DNA of 64,000 nucleotides from Bacillus sp. FJAT-42376 (GCF_003816055.1 NZ_CP033906.1:310001-374000), one strand, 5' to 3'. Shown: positions 45,832 to 57,021, numbered from the stretch's first letter. Program-made: numbers and translations. Notes: generated from the letters alone by a model not told the origin.

Positions 45832-47169
45832 ATGAATCCAAAACGTATTCTGGCAGCATTCATGGCTGCAGCATTATTCATCACGGCTCTTGCTCCTTTA
45901 AAGCAGGCTTCGGCTGCAGCTGACCCAATCAGCATTAGTGCAAAAGCATCAATCTTAGTGGAAGCTTCATCCGGAAAGATTCTTTATGGAAACAATATCG
46001 ACCAGGCCCTTCCGATTGCCAGTATGGCAAAGATGATGACAGAATATCTGGTTCTGGAAGCCATTAAAGAAGGAAAAGTCACTTGGGATCAAACGTATAC
46101 ACCTAACGATTATACGTACAACATTTCCCAGCGCCGTGACCTTTCGAACGTTCCTTTTAGAAAAGACGGCAGTTATACAGTGAAAGAGCTTTATGATGCG
46201 ATGGCTATTTATTCAGCCAACAGTGCGGCGATCGCTTCTGCAGAAATCGTGGCAGGCTCTGAGTCAAATTTCGTGAAAATGATGAATGCGAAAGCAAAAG
46301 AACTTGGCATGACGGATTATCATTTCGTCAATGCAACAGGACTTGAAAATAAAGACCTTCAGGGAAATTTCCCGGAAGGAACGACGGAAGATGAGCAAAG
46401 TGAAGTGTCGGCACGCGATATGGCGAAACTTGCGGCACGTCTCATTCAGGATTTTCCTGAGGCTTTAGAAATATCCAGCATTCCCAGAAAGACCTTCAAA
46501 GAAGGAACGGAAATGCCGAACTACAACTGGATGCTTAAGGGCTTAATTTACGAGTACGAAGGAGTAGACGGCCTTAAAACCGGTTCTACCGACTCTGCCG
46601 GTTCTTCCTTTACAGCAACAGCTAAGAAAAATGGGATGCGTGTCATTACAGTTGTTCTTGATGCGACAGATGGAACAGGCGATTTAAAATCTCCTCGTTT
46701 TAAAGAAACGAAGAAAATGCTTGATTACGCCTTTAACAACTATTCGGTAGAAGAACTGTATCCTGCAGGCTATCAAATTAAAGGCAAATCTTCTATCCCT
46801 GTTGTAAGCGGAAAAGAAAAAGAAGTTCAGATTCAAACCGATCAGCCTTTGACGGTCGCTATGAAAAATGGGGATAAAGAAAACTTCAAGGCAAAATATG
46901 TGATTGATAAAAAGAAATTGAATGAAAATGGGGAACTGGCTGCCCCTTTTAAAGCAAAAGAGTCTGTCGGAAAAATGGTGGTAGACTATAAAGGCAGCGA
47001 GAAAGATTATGGTTTCCTGACTGGTGAAACAGGCGGGGAAGTCAACGTTGTCACAAAAGAAGGCGTAGAGAAAGCGAATTGGTTTGTTCTTTCCATGAGA
47101 GGCATCGGCGGTTTTTTTGCCGGTCTTTGGGATAGTGTTGTTCAAACTGTATCCGGCTGGTTCTCTTAA
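45832..47169 (+). CDS. dacA: D-alanyl-D-alanine carboxypeptidase DacA (PBP5)
   Basis: DacA trims the terminal D-Ala from peptidoglycan stem peptides outside the membrane. The 445-residue protein has a signal peptide (residues 1-29), and the penicillin-binding motifs SMAK (active Ser), SAN and KTG (in [11 protein letters not shown]). A beta-rich C-terminal domain follows, then the amphipathic anchor ending [25 protein letters not shown] precedes the ATG. Its place after guaB is conserved. Confidence 0.97.
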   Translation: MNPKRILAAFMAAALFITALAPLKQASAAADPISISAKASILVEASSGKILYGNNIDQALPIASMAKMMTEYLVLEAIKEGKVTWDQTYTPNDYTYNISQRRDLSNVPFRKDGSYTVKELYDAMAIYSANSAAIASAEIVAGSESNFVKMMNAKAKELGMTDYHFVNATGLENKDLQGNFPEGTTEDEQSEVSARDMAKLAARLIQDFPEALEISSIPRKTFKEGTEMPNYNWMLKGLIYEYEGVDGLKTGSTDSAGSSFTATAKKNGMRVITVVLDATDGTGDLKSPRFKETKKMLDYAFNNYSVEELYPAGYQIKGKSSIPVVSGKEKEVQIQTDQPLTVAMKNGDKENFKAKYVIDKKKLNENGELAAPFKAKESVGKMVVDYKGSEKDYGFLTGETGGEVNVVTKEGVEKANWFVLSMRGIGGFFAGLWDSVVQTVSGWFS

Positions 47170-47175
47170 TACATG

Positions 47176-47206
47176 AAAAGACACCTCTTGCAGGTGTCTT
47201 TTTTTA
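47176..47206 (+). terminator. dacA terminator
   Basis: AAAAGACACCT and AGGTGTCTTTT around a short loop, ending in Ts, right after the dacA stop. Confidence 0.85.
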
Positions 47207-47320
47207 CCACCTGAACTTTTAGAATATTGAATATCCAGTATAGGATTATTGGGAGATATGAGATAGAATAGAGAATATGATTTCATAAATAACAATGTTG
47301 AGTATAGAGGGGGATTTACA

Positions 47321-48202
47321 ATGAATACAGGTACAGATCGTGTAAAACGCGGCATGGCAGAAATGCAAAAAGGCGGCGTTATCATGGACGTTGTGAATGC
47401 AGAGCAGGCGAAAATCGCAGAGGAAGCGGGCGCTGTAGCCGTTATGGCTCTTGAGCGTGTTCCTGCTGATATCCGTGCGGCAGGCGGAGTTGCGAGAATG
47501 GCGGATCCGACAATTGTCGAGGACGTCATGAAGGCCGTTTCGATTCCTGTTATGGCAAAAGCGAGAATCGGCCATATCGTAGAAGCGCGTGTGCTGGAAG
47601 CGATGGGCGTGGATTATATAGATGAGAGTGAAGTTCTGACTCCTGCGGATGAAGAATACCACTTGAACAAGCGTGATTACACGGTTCCTTTCGTCTGCGG
47701 CTGCCGCGATTTAGGTGAAGCTGCACGCCGTATTGGAGAAGGTGCCTCTATGCTTCGCACAAAAGGCGAGCCAGGTACAGGAAACATTGTGGAAGCGGTA
47801 AGACATATGCGGAAGGTCAATGCCCAAATCCGCAAAGTGGCCGGCATGAATGAAGATGAGTTAATGACAGAAGCTAAACTATTAGGTGCTCCATATGAAC
47901 TTCTTCTTCAAATTAAGCGCGAAGGCCGTCTGCCGGTTGTGAACTTTGCTGCCGGCGGGATTGCGACCCCTGCAGATGCAGCGCTTATGATGCAGCTTGG
48001 CTCTGACGGTGTATTTGTCGGATCCGGAATTTTCAAATCCGAAAATCCGGCTAAATTTGCACGGGCCATTGTAGAAGCAACAACCCACTATGAAGATTAT
48101 GCCCTGATCGCTGAGCTGTCCAAAGGTCTTGGAACAGCGATGAAAGGCATTGAAATTTCAACACTTCTGCCTGAAAACCGTATGCAGGAGCGCGGCTGGT
48201 AA
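47321..48202 (+). CDS. pdxS: Pyridoxal 5'-phosphate synthase lyase subunit PdxS
   Basis: PdxS makes PLP from ribose-5-phosphate, glyceraldehyde-3-phosphate and ammonia supplied by PdxT. The 293-residue barrel starts [20 protein letters not shown]. It carries the catalytic lysines in VMAKARIGH and in the [16 protein letters not shown] neighbourhood, and the phosphate-binding loop [15 protein letters not shown]. It lies immediately before pdxT. Confidence 0.98.
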   Translation: MNTGTDRVKRGMAEMQKGGVIMDVVNAEQAKIAEEAGAVAVMALERVPADIRAAGGVARMADPTIVEDVMKAVSIPVMAKARIGHIVEARVLEAMGVDYIDESEVLTPADEEYHLNKRDYTVPFVCGCRDLGEAARRIGEGASMLRTKGEPGTGNIVEAVRHMRKVNAQIRKVAGMNEDELMTEAKLLGAPYELLLQIKREGRLPVVNFAAGGIATPADAALMMQLGSDGVFVGSGIFKSENPAKFARAIVEATTHYEDYALIAELSKGLGTAMKGIEISTLLPENRMQERGW

Positions 48203-48217
48203 AAAGGAGTTTTGCAG

Positions 48218-48808
48218 ATGTATACAATTGGAGTATTAGCGCTTCAAGGGGCGTTCCGGGAGCACATCCGGTCGATTGAAGCCATTGGTGCACAGGCTGT
48301 AACGGTAAAGCGTCCTGAACAGCTGAACGAGATCGACGGGCTGATCCTGCCAGGCGGTGAAAGTACGGCCATCCGCCGGCTCATTGATAAATATGAATTT
48401 ATGGAGCCGCTGAGAAAGTTCGCAGCTAGCCGAAAGCCGATCTTTGGAACATGTGCGGGTCTGATTATCCTTGCTTCCGACATTGTCGGCTATGAAGAAG
48501 GACATTTGGGTGTTATGGATATTAAGGTGGAACGAAATTCGTTTGGCCGTCAGCGTGAAAGCTTCGAAGCCGACCTGACGATTACCGGTGTAGGCGAACA
48601 TTTCACCGGGGTGTTTATCCGTGCTCCTCATATCGTGGAGGCAGGGGAGAACGTCGAAGTCCTTTCCACACACAACGGACGGATTGTGGCAGCGAAGCAG
48701 GACCATCTGCTCGGGTGCTCGTTCCATCCTGAATTAACCGATGACCACCGGATGACAGAGCTTTTCCTGGAGATGGTGAAAGGGTCAAAAGAAAAAGCTC
48801 CTGCATAA
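48218..48808 (+). CDS. pdxT: Pyridoxal 5'-phosphate synthase glutaminase subunit PdxT
   Basis: PdxT releases ammonia from glutamine for PdxS. The 196 residues are a class I glutaminase with LPGGESTAI, the nucleophile Cys in [11 protein letters not shown], and the His-Glu pair in [11 protein letters not shown] take the ATG at 48218, eight bases after AAAGGAG; a TTG two codons earlier is less well placed. It starts 15 bases after pdxS. Confidence 0.97.
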   Translation: MYTIGVLALQGAFREHIRSIEAIGAQAVTVKRPEQLNEIDGLILPGGESTAIRRLIDKYEFMEPLRKFAASRKPIFGTCAGLIILASDIVGYEEGHLGVMDIKVERNSFGRQRESFEADLTITGVGEHFTGVFIRAPHIVEAGENVEVLSTHNGRIVAAKQDHLLGCSFHPELTDDHRMTELFLEMVKGSKEKAPA

Positions 48809-48829
48809 AAAGGTTGAAACTGGTTCAGA

Positions 48830-49079
48830 CTTGTAGTAAATTATGAACTATCAAAGAAATCGCTAAAACATTGACAGGAAGCAGTAGCAGATGTTCCTTC
48901 TGAAGAGAGCCGGTGGGTGGTGCGAACCGGTGCTGGAAGTTTGTGAATCCGTCCTCGAGTGAAGCATTGAAATGCTTCCGGTCATGGCCGTTATCATGCA
49001 GAGCTGGAAGACTTCGGTCTTCAATTAGGGTGGCATCGCGGGTTAACTCTCGTCCCTTCATTAGGGGACGGGAGTTTTT
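48830..49079 (+). promoter_or_regulatory. T-box riboswitch of serS (serine specifier)
   Basis: The leader has the T-box features in order: AGTAAATTATGAAC..., stem I with GAGAG and the specifier region GTGAATCCG, whose likely specifier TCC (48948-48950) codes serine. The conserved T-box AGGGTGGCATCGCGGG (49027-) follows, and then a terminator hairpin CTCTCGTCCC/GGGGACGGGAG with T-run. Uncharged tRNA-Ser would pair and let transcription run into serS. Confidence 0.92.
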
Positions 49080-49109
49080 TATTTTGTTTGAAGAAAAGGA
49101 GAGATTGCT

Positions 49110-50393
49110 GTGCTGGATATTAAGTATTTGCGTCAAAATTTTGAAGAAGTTAAACAAAAACTGTCTTTTCGCGGAGAGGATTTAACGGATTTCGGGAAAT
49201 TTGAAGAGCTTGATTCTAAAAGACGGGAACTGATTGCGGCAACTGAAGAGCTGAAAAGCAAACGGAATGAAGTATCCGGTCAAATTGCTGCCCTTAAAAA
49301 AGAGAAAAAAGATGCGGATGACATGATTAAAGAAATGCGCCAGGTGGGTGACCGGATCAAAGAAATCGATGACGAGCTCCGCGAAGTAGAAGAAGCTCTT
49401 GAAAAACTGCTTCTTTCTATTCCGAACATTCCTCATGAAAGTGTTCCTCAAGGGGATTCCGAGGATGATAATATTGAAATCCGCAAATGGGGCGAGATCC
49501 GTGAGTTTGATTTTGAAGCGAAAGCTCATTGGGACGTAGCCGATCATTTAGACATTCTTGATTTCGAGAGAGCGGCAAAAGTAACTGGAAGCCGTTTCGT
49601 TTTCTACAAAGGACTGGGTGCCCGCCTGGAGCGTGCATTGCTGAACTTCATGATGGATCTTCATACGGATGAACACGGCTATACGGAGGTGCTCCCTCCA
49701 TACATGGTAAACCGTGCGAGCATGACGGGTACGGGTCAGCTGCCAAAGTTTGAAGAAGATGCGTTTAAAATCAGAGAAGAGGATTACTTCCTCATTCCAA
49801 CAGCAGAAGTGCCGGTGACGAACATGCACCGTGATGAAATCCTTGAAGCATCTCAGCTTCCGATCAGCTACACAGCGTTCAGCGCATGCTTCCGTTCAGA
49901 AGCCGGTTCTGCGGGACGGGATACACGCGGTTTGATCCGTCAGCACCAGTTCAATAAAGTAGAGCTTGTGAAGTTTGTTAAGCCGGAAGACTCTTATCAG
50001 GAGCTTGAAAATCTGACTGGACATGCTGAAAAAGTGCTTCAGCTTCTCAACCTTCCATATCGCGTCATGAGCATGTGTACAGCTGACCTTGGGTTTACGG
50101 CTGCGAAGAAATATGATTTGGAGGTCTGGATTCCAAGCTACGGTTCTTACCGCGAGATTTCTTCTTGCAGCAACTTTGAATCTTTCCAGGCGCGCCGTGC
50201 AAACATTCGTTTCCGTCCTGAACCGAAGGCGAAGCCGGAGCCGATTCACACACTGAATGGATCAGGATTGGCGCTTGGACGTACTGTGGCAGCAATATTG
50301 GAAAACTATCAGCAGGAAGATGGTACGGTCATTATTCCTGAAGTGCTCCGTCCTTATATGGGAAATAAAGAAGTCATCCAGCCAGCTCAATAA
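49110..50393 (+). CDS. serS: Seryl-tRNA synthetase
   Basis: SerRS is a class II synthetase that charges tRNA-Ser. The 427 residues begin with a long coiled-coil arm (about 30-100) that grips the tRNA's long variable arm. Motif 2 ([21 protein letters not shown]) and motif 3 ([17 protein letters not shown]) are clear. It has a GTG start after AAAAGGAGAG and is controlled by the serine T-box upstream. Confidence 0.98.
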   Translation: MLDIKYLRQNFEEVKQKLSFRGEDLTDFGKFEELDSKRRELIAATEELKSKRNEVSGQIAALKKEKKDADDMIKEMRQVGDRIKEIDDELREVEEALEKLLLSIPNIPHESVPQGDSEDDNIEIRKWGEIREFDFEAKAHWDVADHLDILDFERAAKVTGSRFVFYKGLGARLERALLNFMMDLHTDEHGYTEVLPPYMVNRASMTGTGQLPKFEEDAFKIREEDYFLIPTAEVPVTNMHRDEILEASQLPISYTAFSACFRSEAGSAGRDTRGLIRQHQFNKVELVKFVKPEDSYQELENLTGHAEKVLQLLNLPYRVMSMCTADLGFTAAKKYDLEVWIPSYGSYREISSCSNFESFQARRANIRFRPEPKAKPEPIHTLNGSGLALGRTVAAILENYQQEDGTVIIPEVLRPYMGNKEVIQPAQ

Positions 50394-50461
50394 TATCATT
50401 TATTTTTTGAAACAGTGTTGACAGGGATGTTTATATCTGATATATTTATTCTTGTCGACAC

Positions 50462-50554
50462 GGAGGAATACCCAAGTCCGGCTGAAGGGATCGGTCTTGA
50501 AAACCGACAGGAGGGTCAAACCTCGCGGGGGTTCGAATCCCCCTTCCTCCTCCA
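50462..50554 (+). tRNA. tRNA-Ser (anticodon TGA)
   Basis: The acceptor stem GGAGGAA pairs with TTCCTCC. The anticodon stem TCGGT/ACCGA holds TGA at 50498-50500. A long variable arm (GAGGG...CCTC) and the TTCGAAT loop follow. Encoded CCA is present. The base before CCA is T, where serine tRNAs I know from bacilli have G. It lies downstream of serS, as in B. subtilis. Confidence 0.93.
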
Positions 50555-50592
50555 TAATGATTATTATGTTACGCGCATAAATTGGAGATTGG

Positions 50593-50626
50593 TTCGTTAC
50601 ATGGTTCATGTAACGAATTTTTTTTA
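50593..50626 (+). terminator. tRNA-Ser terminator
   Basis: TTCGTTACAT and ATGTAACGAA form a perfect stem with a five-base loop and eight Ts. Confidence 0.9.
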
Positions 50627-50638
50627 TGTCTATAATAG

Positions 50639-50668
50639 AAAAGGATGCCCGCGCAGGCATCCTTTTTG
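50639..50668. terminator. Terminator at the end of the ABC-2 permease gene
   Basis: AAGGATGCC and GGCATCCTT form a stem with A/T runs on both sides, so it works in either direction between the tRNA and the convergent permease gene. Confidence 0.85.
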
Positions 50669-50672
50669 CGTT

Positions 50673-51641
50673 TTAAATACTCACGTCTTTCTTTTGGAAA
50701 AAGAAAAAGGTTACCGCGATAAAAAGAATGTAATAGACAAGCAGGACAAGTGATGAAAACGTGAGGGTTACACCCGGAAGGATTTCATCTGCAGCCGCAT
50801 ATTCCATTAAATTCAGGTGGGGGAACAGCAGCAGTTTTGCCCACTCTTGTTTGAGCCCGATTAGAAGCTGTACGCCCACATTTAAAGCATTGTTCATAAA
50901 GAGAACGAAGATTCCGATGCCTACCGCCATAGATTGGCTTTTGAATAGAGTGGATAGCATAAAGGCTATAGTCATCACCATAAGCAAGTTTGGAATGTAC
51001 AGGAGACTTTTTTGAACAAACATACTGCCCGCCCCTGCAACAACCGTTTCCCCGCCGTTCATGGTGAGGGGAACTTCCGCTATTTTGGCTGCGAAATCTC
51101 CTGCTCCATAAAGGAAAGTGCCGGCTACTACGCTTGCCGCAGCCGTAAAAAGAAGAAGCAGCAGCGAGTAAACCAGGACCGAAATGTATTTCGATAAAAG
51201 AATTTTCCACCGGCGATGGGGCCGGATTAACAATTGTTTAATGGTGCCGTCTGAAAACTCTGAAGCCACGCTTGTACTTGAAACAATGACGGCGAATAGT
51301 GCAACCATGGAGAACAGGGATATTCCTTCAGAGTTTGCAAATTGCCAGTTGCTTCTAAGCGTCGGATTCACATTCTTGTCCAAGTAAAATTGCTGTTCTG
51401 CGATTTGTCCGGAAAGAGCCTCTTTTTCTCCTTCCTCGATTTTCGGATCGCTTTGCTGCGCTCTTAAATTAGCGATTTCTTCTTCAACCGCAGGTCTCCA
51501 GTTTGAATCGGTCTTCGTTTTGTCTATGTATGCAGTAGCGACCGTGATGATAATAAGGAATACAGCGAGCAATATAAAATAAATCCAGGACGATTTTTTT
51601 GCGAAGATTTTCATCCATTCATTTTTGACTAAATTTATCAT
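50673..51641 (-). CDS. ABC-2 type transporter permease
   Basis: The 322-residue protein has about six membrane segments: one at residues 18-38, then, after a soluble region with coiled-coil features (about 50-85), the rest between 110 and 318. The FSDGTIKQLLIRPHRRWKILLSKYI motif is characteristic of ABC-2 permeases of the BcrB/NatB kind. It overlaps the ATPase gene by four bases. Substrate is not evident; related pairs export antibiotics or affect sodium. Confidence 0.88.
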   Translation of the reverse strand: MINLVKNEWMKIFAKKSSWIYFILLAVFLIIITVATAYIDKTKTDSNWRPAVEEEIANLRAQQSDPKIEEGEKEALSGQIAEQQFYLDKNVNPTLRSNWQFANSEGISLFSMVALFAVIVSSTSVASEFSDGTIKQLLIRPHRRWKILLSKYISVLVYSLLLLLFTAAASVVAGTFLYGAGDFAAKIAEVPLTMNGGETVVAGAGSMFVQKSLLYIPNLLMVMTIAFMLSTLFKSQSMAVGIGIFVLFMNNALNVGVQLLIGLKQEWAKLLLFPHLNLMEYAAADEILPGVTLTFSSLVLLVYYILFIAVTFFFFQKKDVSI

Positions 51642-52573
51642 GAGAGGGCTTCCTCCTTCTCTCTGGTCAGCTCAAGGAAACGGTCTTCCAATGATTTTTT
51701 GAGCGGGGTCATTTCATAAACGAGAATTCCGTGATCGGTTAGTTCTTTTATAATCATAGGGAGTGAATCATATTTCGCTGTAAATGTCAGTGTCTGCTGA
51801 TTCGTCACAGTCAGATTTTCAGAAAGTGAGCCGAGCTCCGGCAGCGCAGCTGCTTCATCGGCTGAACTGACGACAAGGAGTACTTCCCGCATTTCTTCTG
51901 CCGCAGCAAGCTCTGTATCCTCCATTGTTGAAACATGGGTCAGCTCTCCTTTTTCAATAATGGCAAATCGGTCGCACATGAGCTGCATTTCCCCAAGCAT
52001 GTGGGAAGAGACAAGAACCGAGGTCCCGTTCCGGGCGAGTAATTTGAGGTAGTCTCTCAGCTCTTTCATCCCCTGGGGATGCAATCCGTTTGTCGGTTCG
52101 TCGAGAATAAGCAGGGAAGGATGATGTAAAAGCGCCTGGGCGACTCCGAGGCGCTGCCTCATGCCAAGGGAATACGTCTTCACCTTTTGATGGATGGCTC
52201 CTTCAAGCTTCACGAGCTGAATGACTTCCTTCATTCTTTCTTCTGAAATCGGCTTTAAAGACATGCGTGCGTAATGCTTAAGATTGGCATAGCCGGACAT
52301 GTACTTATAAAACTCCGGGTTTTCAACAATGGCACCCAGTTCATTCATGGATTCTTTAAAGTTCGCATCCACATCGTTTCCTTTAATGAGCACACTTCCG
52401 CCAGTACGGTTAATCAGTCCGGTAATCATGCGGATAATGGTGGTCTTGCCGGCTCCATTCGGTCCGAGCAAGCCGAATATTTCCCCTTCCTCCACTCTGA
52501 AATTCACATCATTCACTATGTATCGCTTGCCTATTTTCTTTTTTAGTCCTTGGACTTCCAGTACATATGACAA
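51638..52573 (-). CDS. ABC transporter ATP-binding protein (BcrA-like)
   Basis: The 311 residues have Walker A LLGPNGAGKTTIIRMI, signature YSLGMRQRLGVAQALLHHPS, Walker B LLILDEPTNGLHPQG, and a C-terminal extension of about 85 residues usual in exporters of the bacitracin-resistance type. It heads a two-gene unit with the permease. This pair is not part of the conserved serS-dck order and is probably an insertion. Confidence 0.93.
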   Translation of the reverse strand: MSYVLEVQGLKKKIGKRYIVNDVNFRVEEGEIFGLLGPNGAGKTTIIRMITGLINRTGGSVLIKGNDVDANFKESMNELGAIVENPEFYKYMSGYANLKHYARMSLKPISEERMKEVIQLVKLEGAIHQKVKTYSLGMRQRLGVAQALLHHPSLLILDEPTNGLHPQGMKELRDYLKLLARNGTSVLVSSHMLGEMQLMCDRFAIIEKGELTHVSTMEDTELAAAEEMREVLLVVSSADEAAALPELGSLSENLTVTNQQTLTFTAKYDSLPMIIKELTDHGILVYEMTPLKKSLEDRFLELTREKEEALS

Positions 52574-52641
52574 CTCATTTCCTCCTTTTTCGTCCGGTCT
52601 CCTTTTTATTACGATTGGAAAATGGGAAAAGTTTCAAAAAA

Positions 52642-52989
52642 GAGGCTGGAACAAAAGGTTTCGGGTTAATAAAAAGCTCTTTTAAACTTGGCTGTTGATT
52701 TCCGCTACAGGCGCTCAGCGACCAGCGGGGCGGGCGGTGAGCCTCCTCGCCGCTTCGCGACTGCGGGGTCTCACCTGTCCCGCTGCTCCCGCAGGAGTCT
52801 CACGCCTTCCGCTTCAATCAACAGGGGTAAAAAAATCAACAAAATGCTTTAACATAGCGAATAAAAAAACCGAACGATTATTTGAAACTCTGGTATAGAG
52901 CTTCGTAATCGTTCGGTTTTATTGCTTTTCATGCTTTTTCAAAAAAATATTCGGCTTAAGGACAACAATTTTAGTTATGTCCCAGCCTC
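52642..52989. repeat. MITE-like 348 bp element, copy 2
   Basis: The left end GAGGCTGGAACAAAA and right end GTTATGTCCCAGCCTC are inverted repeats. The GC-rich core and hairpin match the copy at 17560-17904. The right end stops 11 bases from the dck stop codon. Confidence 0.75.
52862..52918. terminator. Two-way terminator hairpin within repeat copy 2
   Basis: ACCGAACGATTA pairs with TAATCGTTCGGT, with A- and T-runs outside. Compared with copy 1, a T-A pair has become G-C, keeping the stem. It follows dck on the minus strand. Confidence 0.75.
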
Positions 52990-53000
52990 TCGGAATGGAT

Positions 53001-53669
53001 TTATCTTTTCAGTTTGCGGGATTGTTTCATAAAGTAGCTGATTTTTTCAATGATGGGCTCAACAGACCCGCCGTTTGCCAAAATATCATAATCGCTGATA
53101 TTCAAACGCATGACCGGGCACGTATTAAAGCTGTTGATCCAATTTTCATAACGGCCGTGCATTTCCTCCCAATAAGAAATCGGGGTCTGCTGCTCCATCG
53201 GGCGGCCGCGCAGCTCAATTCTGCTCAGAATATCTTCCAGGCTGCCTTCCAAGTAGATGAGCAGATCCGGATGAGGGAAATAAGGGGTCATTACCATAGC
53301 GTCAAACAAATTGGTGTACGTTTCATAATCAACCTCGGTCATGGTTCCCTTTTCGTAATGCATTTTCGCAAAAATGCCGGTGTCTTCATAGATGGAACGG
53401 TCCTGAATAAATCCGCCGCCGTATTCAAAAATTCTCTTTTGCTCTTTAAAACGCTCTGCAAGAAAATAGATTTGAAGATGGAAGCTCCATCGCTCAAAAT
53501 CGGCATAAAATTTATCGAGATAGGGGTTGGTGTCTACTTTTTCAAAGGATGTGCGGAAGTTCAGGGCTTCGGCTAACGCATTCGTCATTGTGGACTTTCC
53601 CACTCCGACCGTTCCGGCGATCGTGATCACCGCATCCTTTGGAATTCCATATTGATCGCGTAAGTTCAT
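53001..53669 (-). CDS. dck: Deoxyadenosine/deoxycytidine kinase
   Basis: Dck phosphorylates deoxyadenosine and deoxycytidine for salvage. The 222 residues have the P-loop ITIAGTVGVGKSTMTNAL, the DRS-type motif GFIQDRSIYEDTGIFAKM, and IELRGRPMEQQ of the lid region. Its start overlaps the dgk stop as ATGA. It is closer to B. subtilis Dck than to Dgk, judged by the AGTVGVGKS P-loop and the ERWSFHLQIYFLAERFKEQ block. Confidence 0.93.
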   Translation of the reverse strand: MNLRDQYGIPKDAVITIAGTVGVGKSTMTNALAEALNFRTSFEKVDTNPYLDKFYADFERWSFHLQIYFLAERFKEQKRIFEYGGGFIQDRSIYEDTGIFAKMHYEKGTMTEVDYETYTNLFDAMVMTPYFPHPDLLIYLEGSLEDILSRIELRGRPMEQQTPISYWEEMHGRYENWINSFNTCPVMRLNISDYDILANGGSVEPIIEKISYFMKQSRKLKR

Positions 53670-54307
53670 GAATGGCTGACTCCTTTTAACAAATAATCAT
53701 CAAGTCGTTTTAAGATATACGTTAAATCCTCAGGCCGGTGGACAAAATCAAGCTCGTCCCCATTAAAGCGGAGGATTGGAATTTCCGGGTTAATCTGCTC
53801 CCACTGAGCCATTGCTGTTTCATAATCTGCAGAAAGCTGCTCCAGGTAGCCGGGATCGATATTTTTTTCGATATCCCGCCCCCGCTGGGAAATTCTTTCG
53901 AGAAGGGTCTCAAGGCTTGCGCTCAAATAAATAATGATATTCGGTTTAGGCATGTCGCTTGTTAAAATATCATAGATTTGAATGTATTTCTTGTACTGCT
54001 CGTCCTTAAGTGTGCGTTTGGCGAAAATCAGATTTTTGTAGATATGATAATCCGCTACAACCGCATGATCAAGCTTAAGATAATCCGAATTGATTTCTTC
54101 AAGCTGTTTATACCGGTTGCATAAGAAAAACATTTCTGTTTGGAAACTCCATTCATCAATGTTCTCGTAAAATTTTCCTAAGAATGGATTTTCATCCACG
54201 ATTTCCTTGAGTAGCTGATATCGATAATGGTCCGAAATCGCTTTGGCGAGAGAGGTTTTGCCCACGCCAATTGGACCTTCCACGGTAATGAAGGGTATTC
54301 CTTCCAT
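53666..54307 (-). CDS. dgk: Deoxyguanosine kinase
   Basis: Dgk phosphorylates deoxyguanosine. The 213-residue protein has the P-loop VEGPIGVGKTSLAKAI, DEWSFQTEMFFLCNRYKQLE and the DYHIYKNLIFAKRTL block. I use the ATG at 54307, preceded by AAAGGAGGAACC, rather than one nine codons upstream. It overlaps the next gene, dck, by four bases, so the two kinases are made together. Confidence 0.92.
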   Translation of the reverse strand: MEGIPFITVEGPIGVGKTSLAKAISDHYRYQLLKEIVDENPFLGKFYENIDEWSFQTEMFFLCNRYKQLEEINSDYLKLDHAVVADYHIYKNLIFAKRTLKDEQYKKYIQIYDILTSDMPKPNIIIYLSASLETLLERISQRGRDIEKNIDPGYLEQLSADYETAMAQWEQINPEIPILRFNGDELDFVHRPEDLTYILKRLDDYLLKGVSHS

Positions 54308-54511
54308 GCCGGTTCCTCCTTTGCTGCAATTCAATCAGAAACGCATATCCTGGTATGATGAGCCTGGTGACAGGCTGAATAGGTGTGATAAGTACATTTT
54401 TCGACAACTTTTTTAAAAAAGACAAACTTTATTTTATCACAGCGGTTTCCATTTTGGGGGAATTGTTTTTTGGAGACGCGGGAGGACAGGTTGGCCGGGG
54501 AGAGAAAAAGA

Positions 54512-54543
54512 AAGACAGTTCAGCGGGAAGGAACTGTCTTTTT
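54512..54543. terminator. yaaH terminator
   Basis: AAGACAGTTC and GAACTGTCTT with T-run; the stem overlaps the yaaH stop codon and can act on either strand. Between it and dgk (54308-54511) I see no gene. Confidence 0.8.
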
Positions 54544-55821
54544 TTCTACTTGGAACTGATCCTGAATCAAGAGCCAGTTTTGAGGAAAGGAAAGTCCGAG
54601 CTTCCAATAGCTCACCCCTCTCAGATTCAGCTGCTTTACGAGATTGAATTTTGCCTGGATGGAGCGGGCATCTTCAAACCACACTTCATGCTCTCTGTCT
54701 GATTCATCCCGGTAATTAAAATGGGGCGCCTGATCTTTCTGGCTGTATTGGATCGCCTCATTGTATTTGGCAGCCAGTTCAATTCCCTGCTGCGGACTGA
54801 TGGCTTTCGCAAACTCCCCGCCGGGCTTAAAAGGAAGCGTCCAGTCATAGCCGTATAAATTCTGGCCCATCATAATTTTGGACCCGGGCATTTCGGTTAA
54901 AGCGTAGTCCAGAACTTCTTTTACAGATCCAATGGGGGACACAGCGAGGGGAGGACCGCCGCTGTAGCCCCATTCATAAGTCATCAGGACGACAAAGTCA
55001 GCGATTTGGCCATGTGCCTTGTAATCGTGTGCCTCGTACCATTTCCCTTTTTGATCTGCTTTCGTTTTGGGAGCAAGAGCGGTAGACATCAGCCACCCTT
55101 CTTTCTGGAACTGCTGTTTCGCTTTTCTGAGAAAGGCGTTATAGGCTTCTTTGTCTGCCGGCCTTAAATACTCCATGTCAAAATGAATATCCCGAAAGCC
55201 ATACTTTTTTGCCTTAGATGTTATATCGCTGAGCAGCCGGTTTTGGACTTGCTGATCATTCAATACAATTCGTCCAATTTCATCACTGAAGCCCTCGTCG
55301 GTTAGATTCGTCACAATCATCATCAGGGTAACACGGTTTGCGGATGCAATATCCGGCAGACTGTTTAAGGGAGGTTCCTTTAATGTGCCATCCTTTTGAA
55401 TCCGAAAACTGAACGGACCTAAATACGTTAAATAAGGTGCTGCTTCCCGTGCGCTTTGCTTTTGCCCCTCGGTTACCTCATTTTGAGCGGGTTCTAAATA
55501 GGCGTTAAATTCCGCCTTCCGTTTAGGAGGCTCAGGAATGTAGAGCCGGAAGCCAATTTGCAGCGGACTATTCATGTTCAGCCGGTTAATGCGGGCAAGC
55601 TCATTTGGCTGGATGGAAAATAATTGAGACACACTCCATAAGGTATCCCCCTGTTTAATCGTATAAAAACGGCCCATAATAGGAATAACGAGCGATTGTC
55701 CGACAACAAGCCGGTCCGGATTCGGAAGCTGGTTCGCTTCTTCTATATCCCGGGCGGAAGTGCCGTACCGAAAAGCAATCATGGATAGCGTATCTCCACG
55801 TTTTACTGTATAGATTTGCAT
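54520..55821 (-). CDS. yaaH: Spore-cortex glycosyl hydrolase YaaH (SleL-like)
   Basis: YaaH is a spore protein with two N-terminal LysM domains (YTVKRGDTLSMIAFRYGTSA and YTIKQGDTLWSVSQLFSIQ) that bind peptidoglycan, and a family-18 hydrolase domain with the catalytic stretch IHFDMEYLRP. It takes part in germination. The 433-residue length is normal. It begins MQIYTVKRGD and has GGAGGACGC upstream. Confidence 0.94.
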   Translation of the reverse strand: MQIYTVKRGDTLSMIAFRYGTSARDIEEANQLPNPDRLVVGQSLVIPIMGRFYTIKQGDTLWSVSQLFSIQPNELARINRLNMNSPLQIGFRLYIPEPPKRKAEFNAYLEPAQNEVTEGQKQSAREAAPYLTYLGPFSFRIQKDGTLKEPPLNSLPDIASANRVTLMMIVTNLTDEGFSDEIGRIVLNDQQVQNRLLSDITSKAKKYGFRDIHFDMEYLRPADKEAYNAFLRKAKQQFQKEGWLMSTALAPKTKADQKGKWYEAHDYKAHGQIADFVVLMTYEWGYSGGPPLAVSPIGSVKEVLDYALTEMPGSKIMMGQNLYGYDWTLPFKPGGEFAKAISPQQGIELAAKYNEAIQYSQKDQAPHFNYRDESDREHEVWFEDARSIQAKFNLVKQLNLRGVSYWKLGLSFPQNWLLIQDQFQVEKKTVPSR

Positions 55822-55883
55822 AAAGCGTCCTCCTCATCCCTCTTCCTTCTATAGAAGAATATGAGCAGGATTAGATCCCTATG

Positions 55884-56991
<1,108 letters not shown>

Positions 56992-56992
56992 A

Positions 56993-57021
56993 TTGATTTT
57001 TTCTCTGAATCAGAGTATACT
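56993..57021 (+). promoter_or_regulatory. SRP RNA promoter
   Basis: TTGATT, 17 bases and TATACT lie just upstream of the SRP RNA. Confidence 0.7.
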
